The notes under the pieces are model-generated. The model ran no database searches. It saw nothing but the letters and a program-made list of their open reading frames with translations, and was not told the DNA's origin. A stretch of 14,635 nt of DNA from an uncultured Atopobiaceae bacterium (GTDB lineage Bacteria; Actinomycetota; Coriobacteriia; Coriobacteriales; Atopobiaceae). This document shows, one piece after another, positions 1 to 6,834 of this stretch; position 1 is the stretch's first letter, and each line of letters begins with the position of its first letter. Made by a program: the position numbers and the translations under genes. The stretch lies in contig CANQSI010000017.1 of NCBI GenBank assembly GCA_947626465.1, forward strand, positions 1 to 14,635, written 5' to 3'.

Positions 1-570
1 CCCTACCTCGACCTTCCCCTCCAGCATTGCGCTTCTCACCTCCTCGCCTCCATGGGGAGGAAGGGGAGCCGGGAGGAATTCACCGAGCTCGTCGCTACGC
101 TTCGCGAGAGGGTGCCCCACATCACGCTCCGTACGACCGTGATGTGCGGCTACCCGGGGGAGAGCGACGAGGACTTCGACGAGCTTTGCGATTTCCTCGC
201 CGAGATGGCCTTCGATTACGTCGCGGTGTTCCCGTTCTCAGCCGAGGAGGGCACGCGTGCCGCAGGGCTTGCGGATCAAGTGGACGAGGAGACGAAGCTC
301 GAGCGCACGCAGGCAGTGCGCGATCTCACGGAGGCAATTGGCTTCAAGAGGGTCGCGGATCGGGTGGGCAGCGTCGTCTGCGCGATCGTCGATGAGGAGA
401 CGCCTCTCGATCCCGATGGGCAATGGGTGGCGCATGCCGAGTTCCAAGCGCCCATCTCCGACGGGGTGATCCACGTGACGGGGCCGGTGGCCGGGGTAGG
501 CTCGAAGGTTAGACTGAGGCTCGTGGACGCATGGTGCTACGACCTCGAAGGAGAGGTGTGCGATGGATGA
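1..570 (+). CDS. rimO: Ribosomal protein S12 methylthiotransferase RimO, C-terminal part (5' end cut by window)
   Basis: The frame is open from base 1, so this is the C-terminal 189 residues of a longer protein (family about 430-450 residues). The visible start, PYLDLPLQH, is the late radical-SAM-barrel motif typical of RimO; MiaB has an LHLPVQSGS-type motif at the same place. Next comes LRTTVMCGYPGESDEDF, the family's conserved (I/V)-x-G-(F/Y)-PGE-(T/S) segment. The last ~65 residues fit a TRAM RNA/protein-binding domain. RimO is a radical SAM enzyme that adds a methylthio group to a conserved aspartate of ribosomal protein S12. The catalytic CxxxCxxC cluster lies outside the window. The stop overlaps the pgsA start by 8 bases, so the two are probably translationally coupled. 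RimO over MiaB is supported by this motif and by a separate MiaB gene at 7269. Confidence 0.9.
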   Translation, partial: PYLDLPLQHCASHLLASMGRKGSREEFTELVATLRERVPHITLRTTVMCGYPGESDEDFDELCDFLAEMAFDYVAVFPFSAEEGTRAAGLADQVDEETKLERTQAVRDLTEAIGFKRVADRVGSVVCAIVDEETPLDPDGQWVAHAEFQAPISDGVIHVTGPVAGVGSKVRLRLVDAWCYDLEGEVCDG

Positions 571-1309
571 CGCAAGGCGCTCTAGGAAGCCCACGCCCCG
601 TACCTCTCGACCGAGTGCGCCGAGGAGCCCGTATCCCGAAACCTCGATCCCTCGCCCGGACAGGCGCGAGAGGCTCCGCTCCCAGGGCGCCCATGATGCC
701 TATCCGAGGCCGAGGGAGCTCGAGGACGTACCCACGACCATCTGGACCGCGGCGAACTACGTCACCTTCGTGAGGGTCATCGGCACGTTCATCTGGGTGC
801 TCTGCGCCACCTTCATGGCCCCCGATGTGGAGGGCGGCTTCTCGTGGCCGATCTTTCTCCTCGCGATCTTCTTCGCGCTCATCGCCTTCACCGATTCGCT
901 CGATGGCTACCTCGCGCGCTCGAGGGGGGAGGTCACCGACATCGGCAAATTCATGGATCCCATCGCCGACAAGCTCATCTGCATGGCCGCGCTCCTCGTG
1001 CTCTTCGGGTGGGGCTATCTCAGCATTTGGGTGCTCGTGATCGTGCTCGCCCGCGAGTTCCTCGTCGCGGGGCTTCGCATGGTCGTGGCCTCGAAGGGCG
1101 AGGTGGTGGCCGCATCGACCATAGGCAAGTGGAAGACCGGCTTCACGATGGGCGCCATCATCGGCTACCTCGTGGGAATTGCCCTCGGTGGCGGCGCGAT
1201 GGCCACGGTGCTCCTCGCGCTCTCCTGGGTGGCGATGGTGGTGGCGGTGGTGCTCACGATTTGGTCCGGCGTCGACTACCTGCTCCTCTGCTGGGGCTAC
1301 TTCTCGTGA
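563..1309 (+). CDS. pgsA: CDP-diacylglycerol--glycerol-3-phosphate 3-phosphatidyltransferase (PgsA)
   Basis: A 248-residue integral membrane enzyme that makes phosphatidylglycerophosphate, the committed step to phosphatidylglycerol and cardiolipin. The full CDP-alcohol phosphotransferase signature is visible: D111-x2-D114-G115-x2-A118-R119-x8-G128-x3-D132-x3-D136, whose four aspartates bind metal and CDP-lipid. Hydrophobic segments occur at about 66-84, 94-110, 138-170 and 195-245. The catalytic core begins near residue 58 (TTIWTAANYVTF). The first ~55 residues are an unusual Pro/Arg/Ser-rich, probably disordered tail. The ATG at 563 has a good AAGGAG at 548-553, so the tail is probably translated. 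It overlaps rimO by 8 bases and pncC by 4 (GTGA). PgsA is chosen over other family members by its neighbours cinA and recA, as in Bacillus. A related phosphatidyltransferase remains possible but less likely. Confidence 0.92.
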   Translation: MDDARRSRKPTPRTSRPSAPRSPYPETSIPRPDRRERLRSQGAHDAYPRPRELEDVPTTIWTAANYVTFVRVIGTFIWVLCATFMAPDVEGGFSWPIFLLAIFFALIAFTDSLDGYLARSRGEVTDIGKFMDPIADKLICMAALLVLFGWGYLSIWVLVIVLAREFLVAGLRMVVASKGEVVAASTIGKWKTGFTMGAIIGYLVGIALGGGAMATVLLALSWVAMVVAVVLTIWSGVDYLLLCWGYFS

Positions 1310-1788
1310 GCGGGGAGACCGAGCGCCTCGCGGAAGAGCTCCTCTGCGTCGCACGACGCAAGGGTTGCACGCTGAGCTTCGCCGAATCGTGCACCGGGGG
1401 GCTTGTCGCGGGCGCGCTCACGGCGCTGGCGGGCTCCTCGGAGGTGTTTCTCGGTTCTGCCGTCACCTACGCCCTCTCCGCTAAGGAGGCCCTCCTCGGC
1501 GTCTCCCAGGCCGTCCTGGACGGGCCCGGTGCGGTGTCGGGTGAATGCGCCCAAGCCATGGCGGAGGGCTCGAGGCGGGCGTTCTCTTCCGACGTGGCCG
1601 TGTCGGTCACCGGCATTGCCGGGCCAGGGGGCGCCGAGCCGGGTAAGCCGGTGGGGACCGTGTGGTTTGGCGTCGCCACGGCCCGCGGGACCACCTCGCT
1701 GGTGGAGCACTTCGAGGGGAACCGCTCGAAGGTGCGCGAGGATGCCGTGCGCATGGCCCTCACGCTCGCACGCGAGGCGTGCGAGTAG
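1306..1788 (+). CDS. pncC: Nicotinamide-nucleotide amidase (PncC / CinA C-terminal domain protein)
   Basis: A 160-residue stand-alone CinA C-terminal domain. These enzymes deamidate nicotinamide mononucleotide (NMN) to nicotinic acid mononucleotide, recycling the NMN released for example by NAD-dependent DNA ligase. The motif FAESCTGGL carries the catalytic serine at residue 28. SVTGIAGPGG and GTVWFGVA are the other conserved blocks. The N-terminal MoaB/COG1058 domain of full-length CinA is absent, as in E. coli PncC. The start is the GTG at 1306, whose GTGA overlaps the pgsA stop. The same frame is open much further upstream inside pgsA, but that is a shadow. The gene sits directly before recA, matching the cinA-recA synteny common in Gram-positives, but a 261-base gap with its own recA promoter separates them. 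Confidence 0.92.
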   Translation: MSGETERLAEELLCVARRKGCTLSFAESCTGGLVAGALTALAGSSEVFLGSAVTYALSAKEALLGVSQAVLDGPGAVSGECAQAMAEGSRRAFSSDVAVSVTGIAGPGGAEPGKPVGTVWFGVATARGTTSLVEHFEGNRSKVREDAVRMALTLAREACE

Positions 1789-1984
1789 GGCTTAGGGGCT
1801 TTTCTCGGCTCGTCCTGTGGAACCTTTGTGGCGAAGCGGGTTTTCGACACTTTCGACATTGATGTTTTCCGAGCTAGAACGCTTGTTGTTGGGATTTGTC
1901 GGTTCGACGTGGGCCCCCGGTCGGCTCACTGCAAGAGTGTCCCGAATTGTTGTCGTGGCGCCCTGCTAGGGTGCGAGTGGGCAG
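1789..1984. other. Intergenic stretch between pncC and the recA promoter
   Basis: No gene was found. A frame open from 1828 into recA is not credible, because it would run through the recA promoter and ribosome binding site. Composition is less GC-rich than the genes. Two small structures are visible: a direct repeat of TTTCGACA near 1843-1858, and a short hairpin pairing GCGCCCT (1958-1964) with AGGGTGC (1968-1974), one G-U pair and a 3-base loop, just upstream of the -35 element. No strong intrinsic terminator for pncC is visible. A run GGGGCTTTTCTC at about 1796-1807 has no good stem before it. Confidence 0.5.
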
Positions 1985-2014
1985 TTGACCGTAGAACAGG
2001 TGTTCGGGTAGTAT
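1985..2014 (+). promoter_or_regulatory. recA promoter
   Basis: A -35 element TTGACC (1985-1990) and a -10 element TAGTAT (2009-2014) are separated by 18 bases. The predicted transcript starts near 2021, leaving a leader of about 29 bases. The recA Shine-Dalgarno run AAAGGGAG lies at 2036-2043. A LexA-type box occupies the spacer, so bound repressor would directly block RNA polymerase. Confidence 0.75.
1994..2007 (+). promoter_or_regulatory. LexA (SOS) box in the recA promoter
   Basis: The 14-mer GAACAGGTGTTCGG contains the GAAC-N4-GTTC palindrome used by LexA of Gram-positive bacteria. It differs at only two positions from the two boxes before lexA (AAACACGTGTTCGG). All three share GTGTTCGG, which supports a common regulator. 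It lies between the -35 and -10 elements of recA. Binding by LexA is inferred. Confidence 0.85.
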
Positions 2015-2049
2015 TCGCCACGGACGCCGCGAAAAAAAGGGAGTACACC

Positions 2050-3189
2050 ATGGCCAAATCGCGCGGCAAGCAGCGCCAGATCAACATCCCTCAGAGCGAA
2101 GAGGAGCGTGAGAAGGCGATCAAATCCACTACGGATGAGATCTCCAAGCGCTTCGGCGAGGGCGCCATCATGAAGCTCGGCGGGGAGGCGGATCTCGAAG
2201 TCGAAGCCATACCCACTGGCTCAATCGCCCTCGATGCCGCCCTCGGAATCGGCGGCGTACCCCGCGGCCGCATCATCGAGATCTACGGGCCCGAGTCGTC
2301 GGGCAAGACCACGCTTTCGCTGGAGATCCTCGCCGAGGCGCAGGCGCAAGGGGGCACGGTGGCCTTCATCGATGCCGAGCATGCGCTCGATCCCGGCTAT
2401 GCCGCACGCATCGGCGTCGATATCGATGACGTGCTCATCTCCCAGCCGGACACCGGCGAGCAAGCGCTCGAGATATGCGACATGCTCGTGCGAAGCGGTG
2501 CCATCGACGTCGTGGTGATCGACTCCGTGCCCGCGTTGGTGCCCCGTGCGGAAATCGAGGGTGAGATCGGCGATGTGACGGTGGGCCTGCAAGCCCGCCT
2601 CATGAGCCAAGCCCTCCGCAAGCTCGCAGGCTCGCTCTCGAAGTCGAAGACGACGTGCATCTTCATCAACCAGCTCCGCGAGAAGATCGGCGTCATGTTC
2701 GGCAATCCCGAGACCACGCCCGGCGGCAAGGCGCTCAAGTTCTACGCGTCGGTGCGCATGGACATCCGCCGGACGGACACCATCAAGGTCAACGGCGAGC
2801 AGGTGGGAAACCGCGTTCGCGTGAAGGTCGTGAAGAACAAGATGGCGCCTCCGTTCCGCCAGGCGGAGTTCGACATCATGTACGGCACCGGTATCTCCAA
2901 AGAGGGTTCCATTCTCGACATGGGCGTGGAAAAGGGCCTCGTGAAGAAGAGCGGCCCCTGGTACACCTACGGCGAGGAGCGCCTCGGGCAGGGGCGCGAG
3001 GCTGCCAAGGAATTCCTTCGCACCAATCCCGGCCTCATGGAGGCCCTCGAGCATTCGCTTCGAGTGGAAGCGGGTCTCGAGTTCGAGGACGAAGATGAAG
3101 CGGAAGCCGCCATGGGCGCGCAGGACGATGTCTTCGAAGACGACGATCTCATGGACGGCTACTTCGATGAGAGTAGCGACGCTCGCTAG
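2050..3189 (+). CDS. recA: Recombinase RecA
   Basis: A 379-residue RecA. It forms ATP-dependent filaments on single-stranded DNA, drives strand exchange and triggers LexA self-cleavage. Walker A is GPESSGKT at residues 80-87, and Walker B is VVVIDSVPAL near 155-165. The L2 DNA-binding loop with INQLREKIGVMFGNPET and the KALKFYASVRMDIRR segment are present. The C-terminal ~40 residues are strongly acidic (EFEDEDEAEAA, DDVFEDDDLMD), a tail known in the family to restrain DNA binding. The start is the ATG at 2050, with an AAAGGGAG ribosome site 6 bases upstream. The frame stays open 74 codons further up but crosses the promoter. recX follows 172 bases downstream. Control by LexA is predicted from the box in the promoter. 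Confidence 0.99.
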   Translation: MAKSRGKQRQINIPQSEEEREKAIKSTTDEISKRFGEGAIMKLGGEADLEVEAIPTGSIALDAALGIGGVPRGRIIEIYGPESSGKTTLSLEILAEAQAQGGTVAFIDAEHALDPGYAARIGVDIDDVLISQPDTGEQALEICDMLVRSGAIDVVVIDSVPALVPRAEIEGEIGDVTVGLQARLMSQALRKLAGSLSKSKTTCIFINQLREKIGVMFGNPETTPGGKALKFYASVRMDIRRTDTIKVNGEQVGNRVRVKVVKNKMAPPFRQAEFDIMYGTGISKEGSILDMGVEKGLVKKSGPWYTYGEERLGQGREAAKEFLRTNPGLMEALEHSLRVEAGLEFEDEDEAEAAMGAQDDVFEDDDLMDGYFDESSDAR

Positions 3190-3193
3190 ATGC

Positions 3194-3208
3194 TAAGGAG
3201 CCCCCACG
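3194..3208 (+). promoter_or_regulatory. Strong Shine-Dalgarno next to an ACG codon in the recX frame
   Basis: Directly after the recA stop lies TAAGGAG (3194-3200). Five C bases follow, then ACG at 3206-3208. No ATG, GTG or TTG starts a useful frame at this spacing. The ACG is in frame with recX, and the frame has no stop between 3197 and the annotated recX ATG at 3362. The intervening 52 codons have a coding-like third-position bias, about 70 percent G or C. This suggests either a rare ACG initiation or a lost ATG. The functional claim is inference. Confidence 0.4.
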
Positions 3209-3273
3209 GCGTTCTCTTGGAAGGTCGAGCTACCCGACCATAAGAAGAAATTCTATCCGGCTTCCGGTGGACG

Positions 3274-3299
3274 TGCCCTCCTCTCATGGGGGGAGGGCA
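3274..3299 (+). repeat. Inverted repeat between recA and recX
   Basis: TGCCCTCC (3274-3281) pairs perfectly with GGAGGGCA (3292-3299); one G-C and one G-U pair can extend the stem. Only two T bases follow, so a classic intrinsic terminator is not shown. It could attenuate read-through into recX or be a chance structure. If recX starts at the upstream ACG, it lies inside coding sequence. Confidence 0.35.
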
Positions 3300-3361
3300 A
3301 TTCCCGCCCGCTCGCCGCTGCCACGGGGCGCGCGCTCCATAAGGCGCAGCGTGAGGGTTTC

Positions 3362-3868
3362 ATGGCGAAGTCCGCGCGAGAGCTTCAAGAGAAGGTCGAG
3401 GCCCTCGACGCAGAGCAGGCATGGACATGGCTCCTCGCCTCATTGAACAGGAGGGATTTCTCGAGGAAGGAGGCGTTGGACCATCTTCGAAGGAAGGGGT
3501 TCGGCGCAAGGGCCTCCGAGGCGGCGGTGCTTCGCGCCGAGGAGCTCCGCTTCGTGAACGATGCGCGCTATCTCGACACCTTCACCTCGCAGAAGGTCTC
3601 GCAAGGGTGGGGGAGGCGTCGTATAGAGCGCGCCCTCTCGGAGAAGGGCATCGACGTCTCCGAGGTGGAGGGATGGGCGGAGACATACTTCTCTCCTCGC
3701 TCGGAGCTGGAAAGGGCGAGGGTGCTTCTCGCGAGGAGGGGCACCCCGGAGAAGAATGCATTCGAGAAATGGGTGCGCTTTCTCGCGGGGCGGGGCTTCG
3801 ACTTCGGCGTCGCCAAGGAGGCGGCGCGCGATGAGCTCCGGGAACGCGAATCCGGGGAAGCGGATTAG
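3362..3868 (+). CDS. recX: Regulatory protein RecX
   Basis: A 168-residue protein (from this ATG) matching RecX, which caps or destabilises RecA filaments and inhibits RecA activity. The protein is helical, in the three-helix-repeat style of the family. Key blocks are LNRRDFSRKEALDHLRRKGF near residues 28-47, ELRFVNDARYLDTF near 61-74 and GWGRRRIERALSEKGI near 80-95. It follows recA, the usual place. The ATG at 3362 has a modest AGGG ribosome site. The frame is open back to 3197 and a much better ribosome site precedes an ACG at 3206, which would give about 220 residues. The family spans roughly 150-270 residues, so length does not decide. Identity is secure; the start is uncertain. Confidence 0.9.
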   Translation: MAKSARELQEKVEALDAEQAWTWLLASLNRRDFSRKEALDHLRRKGFGARASEAAVLRAEELRFVNDARYLDTFTSQKVSQGWGRRRIERALSEKGIDVSEVEGWAETYFSPRSELERARVLLARRGTPEKNAFEKWVRFLAGRGFDFGVAKEAARDELRERESGEAD

Positions 3869-3921
3869 CGTGCGCGCACGCTCCACCGAGCATCCACAAA
3901 TTCCCTCGAAGTACGGGAATT
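3868..3921 (+). repeat. Two inverted repeats after recX, possible terminator region
   Basis: A perfect 14-bp palindrome GCGTGCGCGCACGC (3868-3881) begins at the last base of the recX stop. A second inverted repeat pairs AATTCCC (3899-3905) with GGGAATT (3915-3921) across 9 bases. The second could end recA-recX transcription, but no T tract follows. Alternatively it could be an operator, since the rny promoter begins 15 bases downstream. Confidence 0.4.
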
Positions 3922-3935
3922 GCCACCTCACTCAT

Positions 3936-3963
3936 TTGACTTAGACCACGAGCGTCGTAGGAT
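3936..3963 (+). promoter_or_regulatory. Probable rny promoter
   Basis: TTGACT (3936-3941) and TAGGAT (3958-3963) are separated by 16 bases, close to the main sigma factor consensus. A transcript starting near 3970 would carry a leader of about 165 bases before rny. The same GTAGGATT string recurs upstream of spoVS at 6828-6835. Confidence 0.55.
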
Positions 3964-4068
3964 TGAATTGCCTCAAGAGTTTTCTCGGTCATATCGACCG
4001 CTGCCATAGACCGTTTCGACTTTTCGTGCTCTGCCATCGATCGTTGCGCCGGGTTGGCTCCTGACGGC

Positions 4069-4100
4069 GCACCGCTTGCGCCTTAAGGCGTACACGGTGC
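4069..4100 (+). repeat. Hairpin in the rny leader
   Basis: An outer stem pairs GCACCG (4069-4074) with CGGTGC (4095-4100). An inner stem centres on the perfect 12-bp palindrome CGCCTTAAGGCG (4079-4090), with a TTAA loop. A two-by-two internal mismatch separates the stems. It lies 33 bases before the GTG start and lacks a following T tract, so it looks more like a leader structure than a terminator. Autoregulation of RNase Y through it is only a guess. Confidence 0.45.
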
Positions 4101-4133
4101 TTACCCCTGACTATGCCGCTTAAAGGAGCACCC

Positions 4134-5696
4134 GTGTCCATCGCCATCATCTTTGCGTGCGTGGTGGGCGGCCTCATCGTCGGATTCGTCGTGGCGTGGC
4201 TCATTGCCACCCAGGGCGCCAATAGCAAGATGAGCCTCGCCAAGCACGAAGTGGAAGAAGCACAGAGAAACGCCGAGCGCATCACCGCCGACGCTAAGCG
4301 CGCCGCGGAGACCAGAACCAAGGAAACCCTCCTCGCAGCCAAGGAAGAGGCGCTCGCCATCCAGCACGCAGCCGAGGAGGAGGAGAAGCAGCGCAAGAGC
4401 GACATCTCCCGCAGGGAAAGCCGCGTGGCCATGCGCGAGGACGCCCTCGACGAGCGTGGGGCGGCGCTCGATCGCAAGGAGCACCAACTCTCGAGCTTCC
4501 AAGGACAGCTCGATCGCCAGAGGAACGACCTCGCGAAGACGATCGCGCAGCAAACGGCCGAGCTCGAGCGCATTGCGAGCCTCACCTCCGACCAAGCCCA
4601 CGACGAGCTCCTCGAGAAGGTGCGCGCCGAGAGCGTGCGCGAGGAGGCCGAGATCATTCGCTCGAGCGAGCAGCGTGCGAAGACACAGGCCGCGAAGACC
4701 GCTCGCGATATCGTCTCCCAGGCAATCCAGCGTTGCGCCGCGGACGTGGCGGGCGATGTGACGGTCACGACCGTGCGCATCCCCTCCGACGATCTCAAGG
4801 GCAGGATCATCGGACGCGAGGGTCGCAACATCCGCACCTTCGAACAGGTCACCGGCGTCTCCATCAACATCGACGACACGCCCGAGGTGGTGAAGCTCTC
4901 GAGCTTCGATCCCGTACGCCGCGAAACCGCACGCGTGACCATGGAGAACCTCGTCGCGGATGGCCGCATCCACCCGGTGCGCATCGAGGAGATGTACAAG
5001 AAGGCAAAGGAGCTCGTGGAGCAGCGTGTGATGGAGGCCGGCGAGGATGCCGCGTTCGACCTCGGAATCCACGACCTGCATCCCGAGATCGTGAAGACCC
5101 TCGGCGCGCTCAAGTACCGCACTTCCTACGGTCAGAACGTCCTCACGCACTCGAAGCAGGTCGCGGAACTCGCCGCCTTGATGGCCTCCGAGATCGGTGC
5201 CGATACCGCGAAGGCGAAGCGCGCCGGCCTCCTCCACGACCTCGGCAAGGCGGTCGATCGCGAGATGGAGAGCCCGCATGCGGTGATCGGCGCGGAGCTC
5301 GCCCGTCGCTATGGCGAGAAGCCCGAGGTGGTGCATGCAATCGAATCGCACCACGCCGACATCGAGCCCACGACCGTGCTCGACTTCCTCGTACAAGCCG
5401 CCGATGCCATCTCCGCATCGAGGCCCGGCGCGCGTCGCGAGACCGCCGAGGAGTACGTGAAGCGCATGGAGAAGCTCGAATCCATCGCAAACGCCCACGA
5501 GGGCGTCGACCACACCTACGCCATGCAGGCGGGCCGCGAGGTGCACGTCATGGTGGAGCCCGAGCGTATCAGCGATGCCGAGATGACCGTGCTCGCGCAC
5601 GACATCACGAAGGAGATCGAGGACGGCCTCGAGTATCCGGGCCAGGTGCGCGTGGTGGTCATCCGCGAGTCGAGGGTCGTGGACGTCGCGAAATGA
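4134..5696 (+). CDS. rny: Ribonuclease Y
   Basis: A 520-residue membrane-anchored endoribonuclease that initiates mRNA decay. The order matches the family: an N-terminal membrane helix (about 2-25), a long charged coiled coil (about 30-190), a KH RNA-binding domain with the GxxG loop in GRIIGREGRN (from residue 223), and an HD domain. The HD motif is LLHDLGKA with H368-D369, preceded by THSKQVAELA and followed by ESHHADIEP. The start chosen is the GTG at 4134, because AAAGGAG (4122-4128) sits 5 bases before it. An ATG seven codons earlier (4113) lacks such a site. The stop overlaps the next gene's ATG (ATGA). Its place between recA-recX and spoVS is the conserved Gram-positive location. Confidence 0.97.
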   Translation: MSIAIIFACVVGGLIVGFVVAWLIATQGANSKMSLAKHEVEEAQRNAERITADAKRAAETRTKETLLAAKEEALAIQHAAEEEEKQRKSDISRRESRVAMREDALDERGAALDRKEHQLSSFQGQLDRQRNDLAKTIAQQTAELERIASLTSDQAHDELLEKVRAESVREEAEIIRSSEQRAKTQAAKTARDIVSQAIQRCAADVAGDVTVTTVRIPSDDLKGRIIGREGRNIRTFEQVTGVSINIDDTPEVVKLSSFDPVRRETARVTMENLVADGRIHPVRIEEMYKKAKELVEQRVMEAGEDAAFDLGIHDLHPEIVKTLGALKYRTSYGQNVLTHSKQVAELAALMASEIGADTAKAKRAGLLHDLGKAVDREMESPHAVIGAELARRYGEKPEVVHAIESHHADIEPTTVLDFLVQAADAISASRPGARRETAEEYVKRMEKLESIANAHEGVDHTYAMQAGREVHVMVEPERISDAEMTVLAHDITKEIEDGLEYPGQVRVVVIRESRVVDVAK

Positions 5697-6799
5697 CTTC
5701 CAAGGCCGAAGGGAAGCCGGCAGCATCAAACAAGGACCTCATCGCGTTCATCGATGAGGTGGCACCAGGACCGGCGAGCGGCGTTGAGGAACGTCTCGGC
5801 GACGGCTTCGTGCGCCTCGAGGTGCGCGAAGCCGAGCGGCGCCAGGCGATGCATGACATCCGCTGGGTCGAAGATGCGCTCATCGAGCTCCTGCGCAATG
5901 CACGGGATGCCCACGCGGCCCATATCTTCGTCGCGATGTCGAAGAGCCAAGACGAGCGCACGCTCGTGGTACTCGACGACGCAGTCGGCATTCCGAAGGC
6001 CTTCCAGGATCTCGTGTTCGAGGCGCGTGTCACCTCGAAGCTCGAAACGCTCTCCGAAGACGAATGGGGCGTACATGGGCGCGGCATGGCGCTGTACTCG
6101 ATTCGCGAACGCGCGATGAGGGCTCGGGTGGCCTGGAGCGCTCCCAGCCTCGGCAGTGCCATCACCTGCACCTTCGACGTACACACCATTCCCGAACGAG
6201 CGGATCAATCGACCTGGCCCACGGTGCAGGCAACGGAGGGAAGCGTCGATCTCAAAGGGCCGAAGAACCTCATACGCACGTGCGTGGAGTTCGCCCTTGC
6301 CGATCCCCATGGCCCGCGGGTCTATGTGGGCAATCCATCCCAGATCGCCGCTACGATGCGCCACGTCGCCAAGGCGAAGGCGAGTGAGGCGGAGCTGCTC
6401 TTCGAGAGCGACTACGACCGTTTACCGGTTTGCGACCAACTCCTCGCCGCGCCCGATGCCGCCACGCTCGCCCGACTCTGCGCTCGATTCGGCCTCGACA
6501 TCTCCGAGCGCAATGCGCATCGCATCCTATCGGGTGCGATCCGCCCTGTGCGAGGTGTCGCCGAAAGGCTCAAGCACAGCTCGAGCCCCGGCGCGAGGGA
6601 AGGGGCGGATCTCCTCGCCGAGCCGCGCCGCCTCAGGCTCTCCGAAGCCGATACGCTCGAGCTGAAGTCGAGGCTTTTCGACGCGCTCGATCCGGTTGCC
6701 GAGCGCTACTTCCTGCGGATTCTCGAGAGCCCTACGATCCGGCAGAGCCCTGGCGCGCTCCATGTGACCTTCAGGATCAGCCTTGACGACGAAGGGTGA
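5693..6799 (+). CDS. GHKL-type ATP-binding protein of unknown function
   Basis: A 368-residue protein without a recognised name. Residues ~55-165 show a GHKL (HSP90/histidine kinase/MutL-like) ATPase fold: an N box IELLRNARDAHA with E65, N69 and D72; a G1 box LDDAVGIP where the usual DxGxG reads D95-x-A97-x-G99; and a G2 lid WGVHGRGMALYSI at 125-137. No phosphoacceptor histidine helix, receiver, membrane or signal segment is visible, so it is not an ordinary sensor kinase. Residues ~190-368 are helical and arginine-rich and match nothing I know. It lacks MutL-type motifs after the ATPase. Its ATG overlaps the rny stop (ATGA), which implies coupled synthesis with RNase Y; spoVS follows after 109 bases. 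It occupies the slot of ymdB in Bacillus. An ATP-dependent partner of RNase Y or SpoVS is only a hypothesis. Confidence 0.8.
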   Translation: MTSKAEGKPAASNKDLIAFIDEVAPGPASGVEERLGDGFVRLEVREAERRQAMHDIRWVEDALIELLRNARDAHAAHIFVAMSKSQDERTLVVLDDAVGIPKAFQDLVFEARVTSKLETLSEDEWGVHGRGMALYSIRERAMRARVAWSAPSLGSAITCTFDVHTIPERADQSTWPTVQATEGSVDLKGPKNLIRTCVEFALADPHGPRVYVGNPSQIAATMRHVAKAKASEAELLFESDYDRLPVCDQLLAAPDAATLARLCARFGLDISERNAHRILSGAIRPVRGVAERLKHSSSPGAREGADLLAEPRRLRLSEADTLELKSRLFDALDPVAERYFLRILESPTIRQSPGALHVTFRISLDDEG

Positions 6800-6828
6800 G
6801 GCTCGCTGGTATTCCAGGGAAAAACGTG

Positions 6829-6834
6829 TAGGAT
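6829..6834 (+). promoter_or_regulatory. Possible -10 element for spoVS
   Basis: TAGGAT within GTAGGATT matches the -10 of the rny promoter exactly, including flanking bases. No good -35 lies 16-18 bases upstream; that position reads TGGTAT or similar. The 109-base gap is less GC-rich than its surroundings, and a short CTGG/CCAG hairpin lies at 6806-6817. A separate spoVS promoter is plausible but weakly supported. Confidence 0.3.

Noticed and set aside
1..570. First gene as a second MiaB
   Set aside because: The PYLDLPLQH motif is RimO-type, and a complete MiaB is encoded at 7269.
844..1305. Extension of the pncC frame upstream through pgsA
   Set aside because: It overlaps the complete pgsA gene and has shadow composition. 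The GTG at 1306 gives the standard PncC length.
1877..1888. Second LexA-like site upstream of recA (GAACGCTTGTTG)
   Set aside because: The right half is GTTG rather than GTTC and the conserved GTGTTCGG is missing. It lies over 100 bases from the promoter.
1828..2049. 74-codon in-frame upstream extension of recA
   Set aside because: It would translate the recA promoter, LexA box and ribosome site. The ATG at 2050 has an excellent ribosome site and matches the RecA family start.
4101..5729. Long minus-strand open frame (542 codons) opposite rny
   Set aside because: It is antisense to a complete RNase Y gene, has low-complexity His/Arg/Leu composition and no recognisable domain. High-GC codon bias produces such mirror frames.
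5693..6799. GHKL protein as MutL or a sensor histidine kinase
   Set aside because: There is no MutL second domain or endonuclease motif, no membrane or sensor region, and no phosphoacceptor H box before the ATPase.
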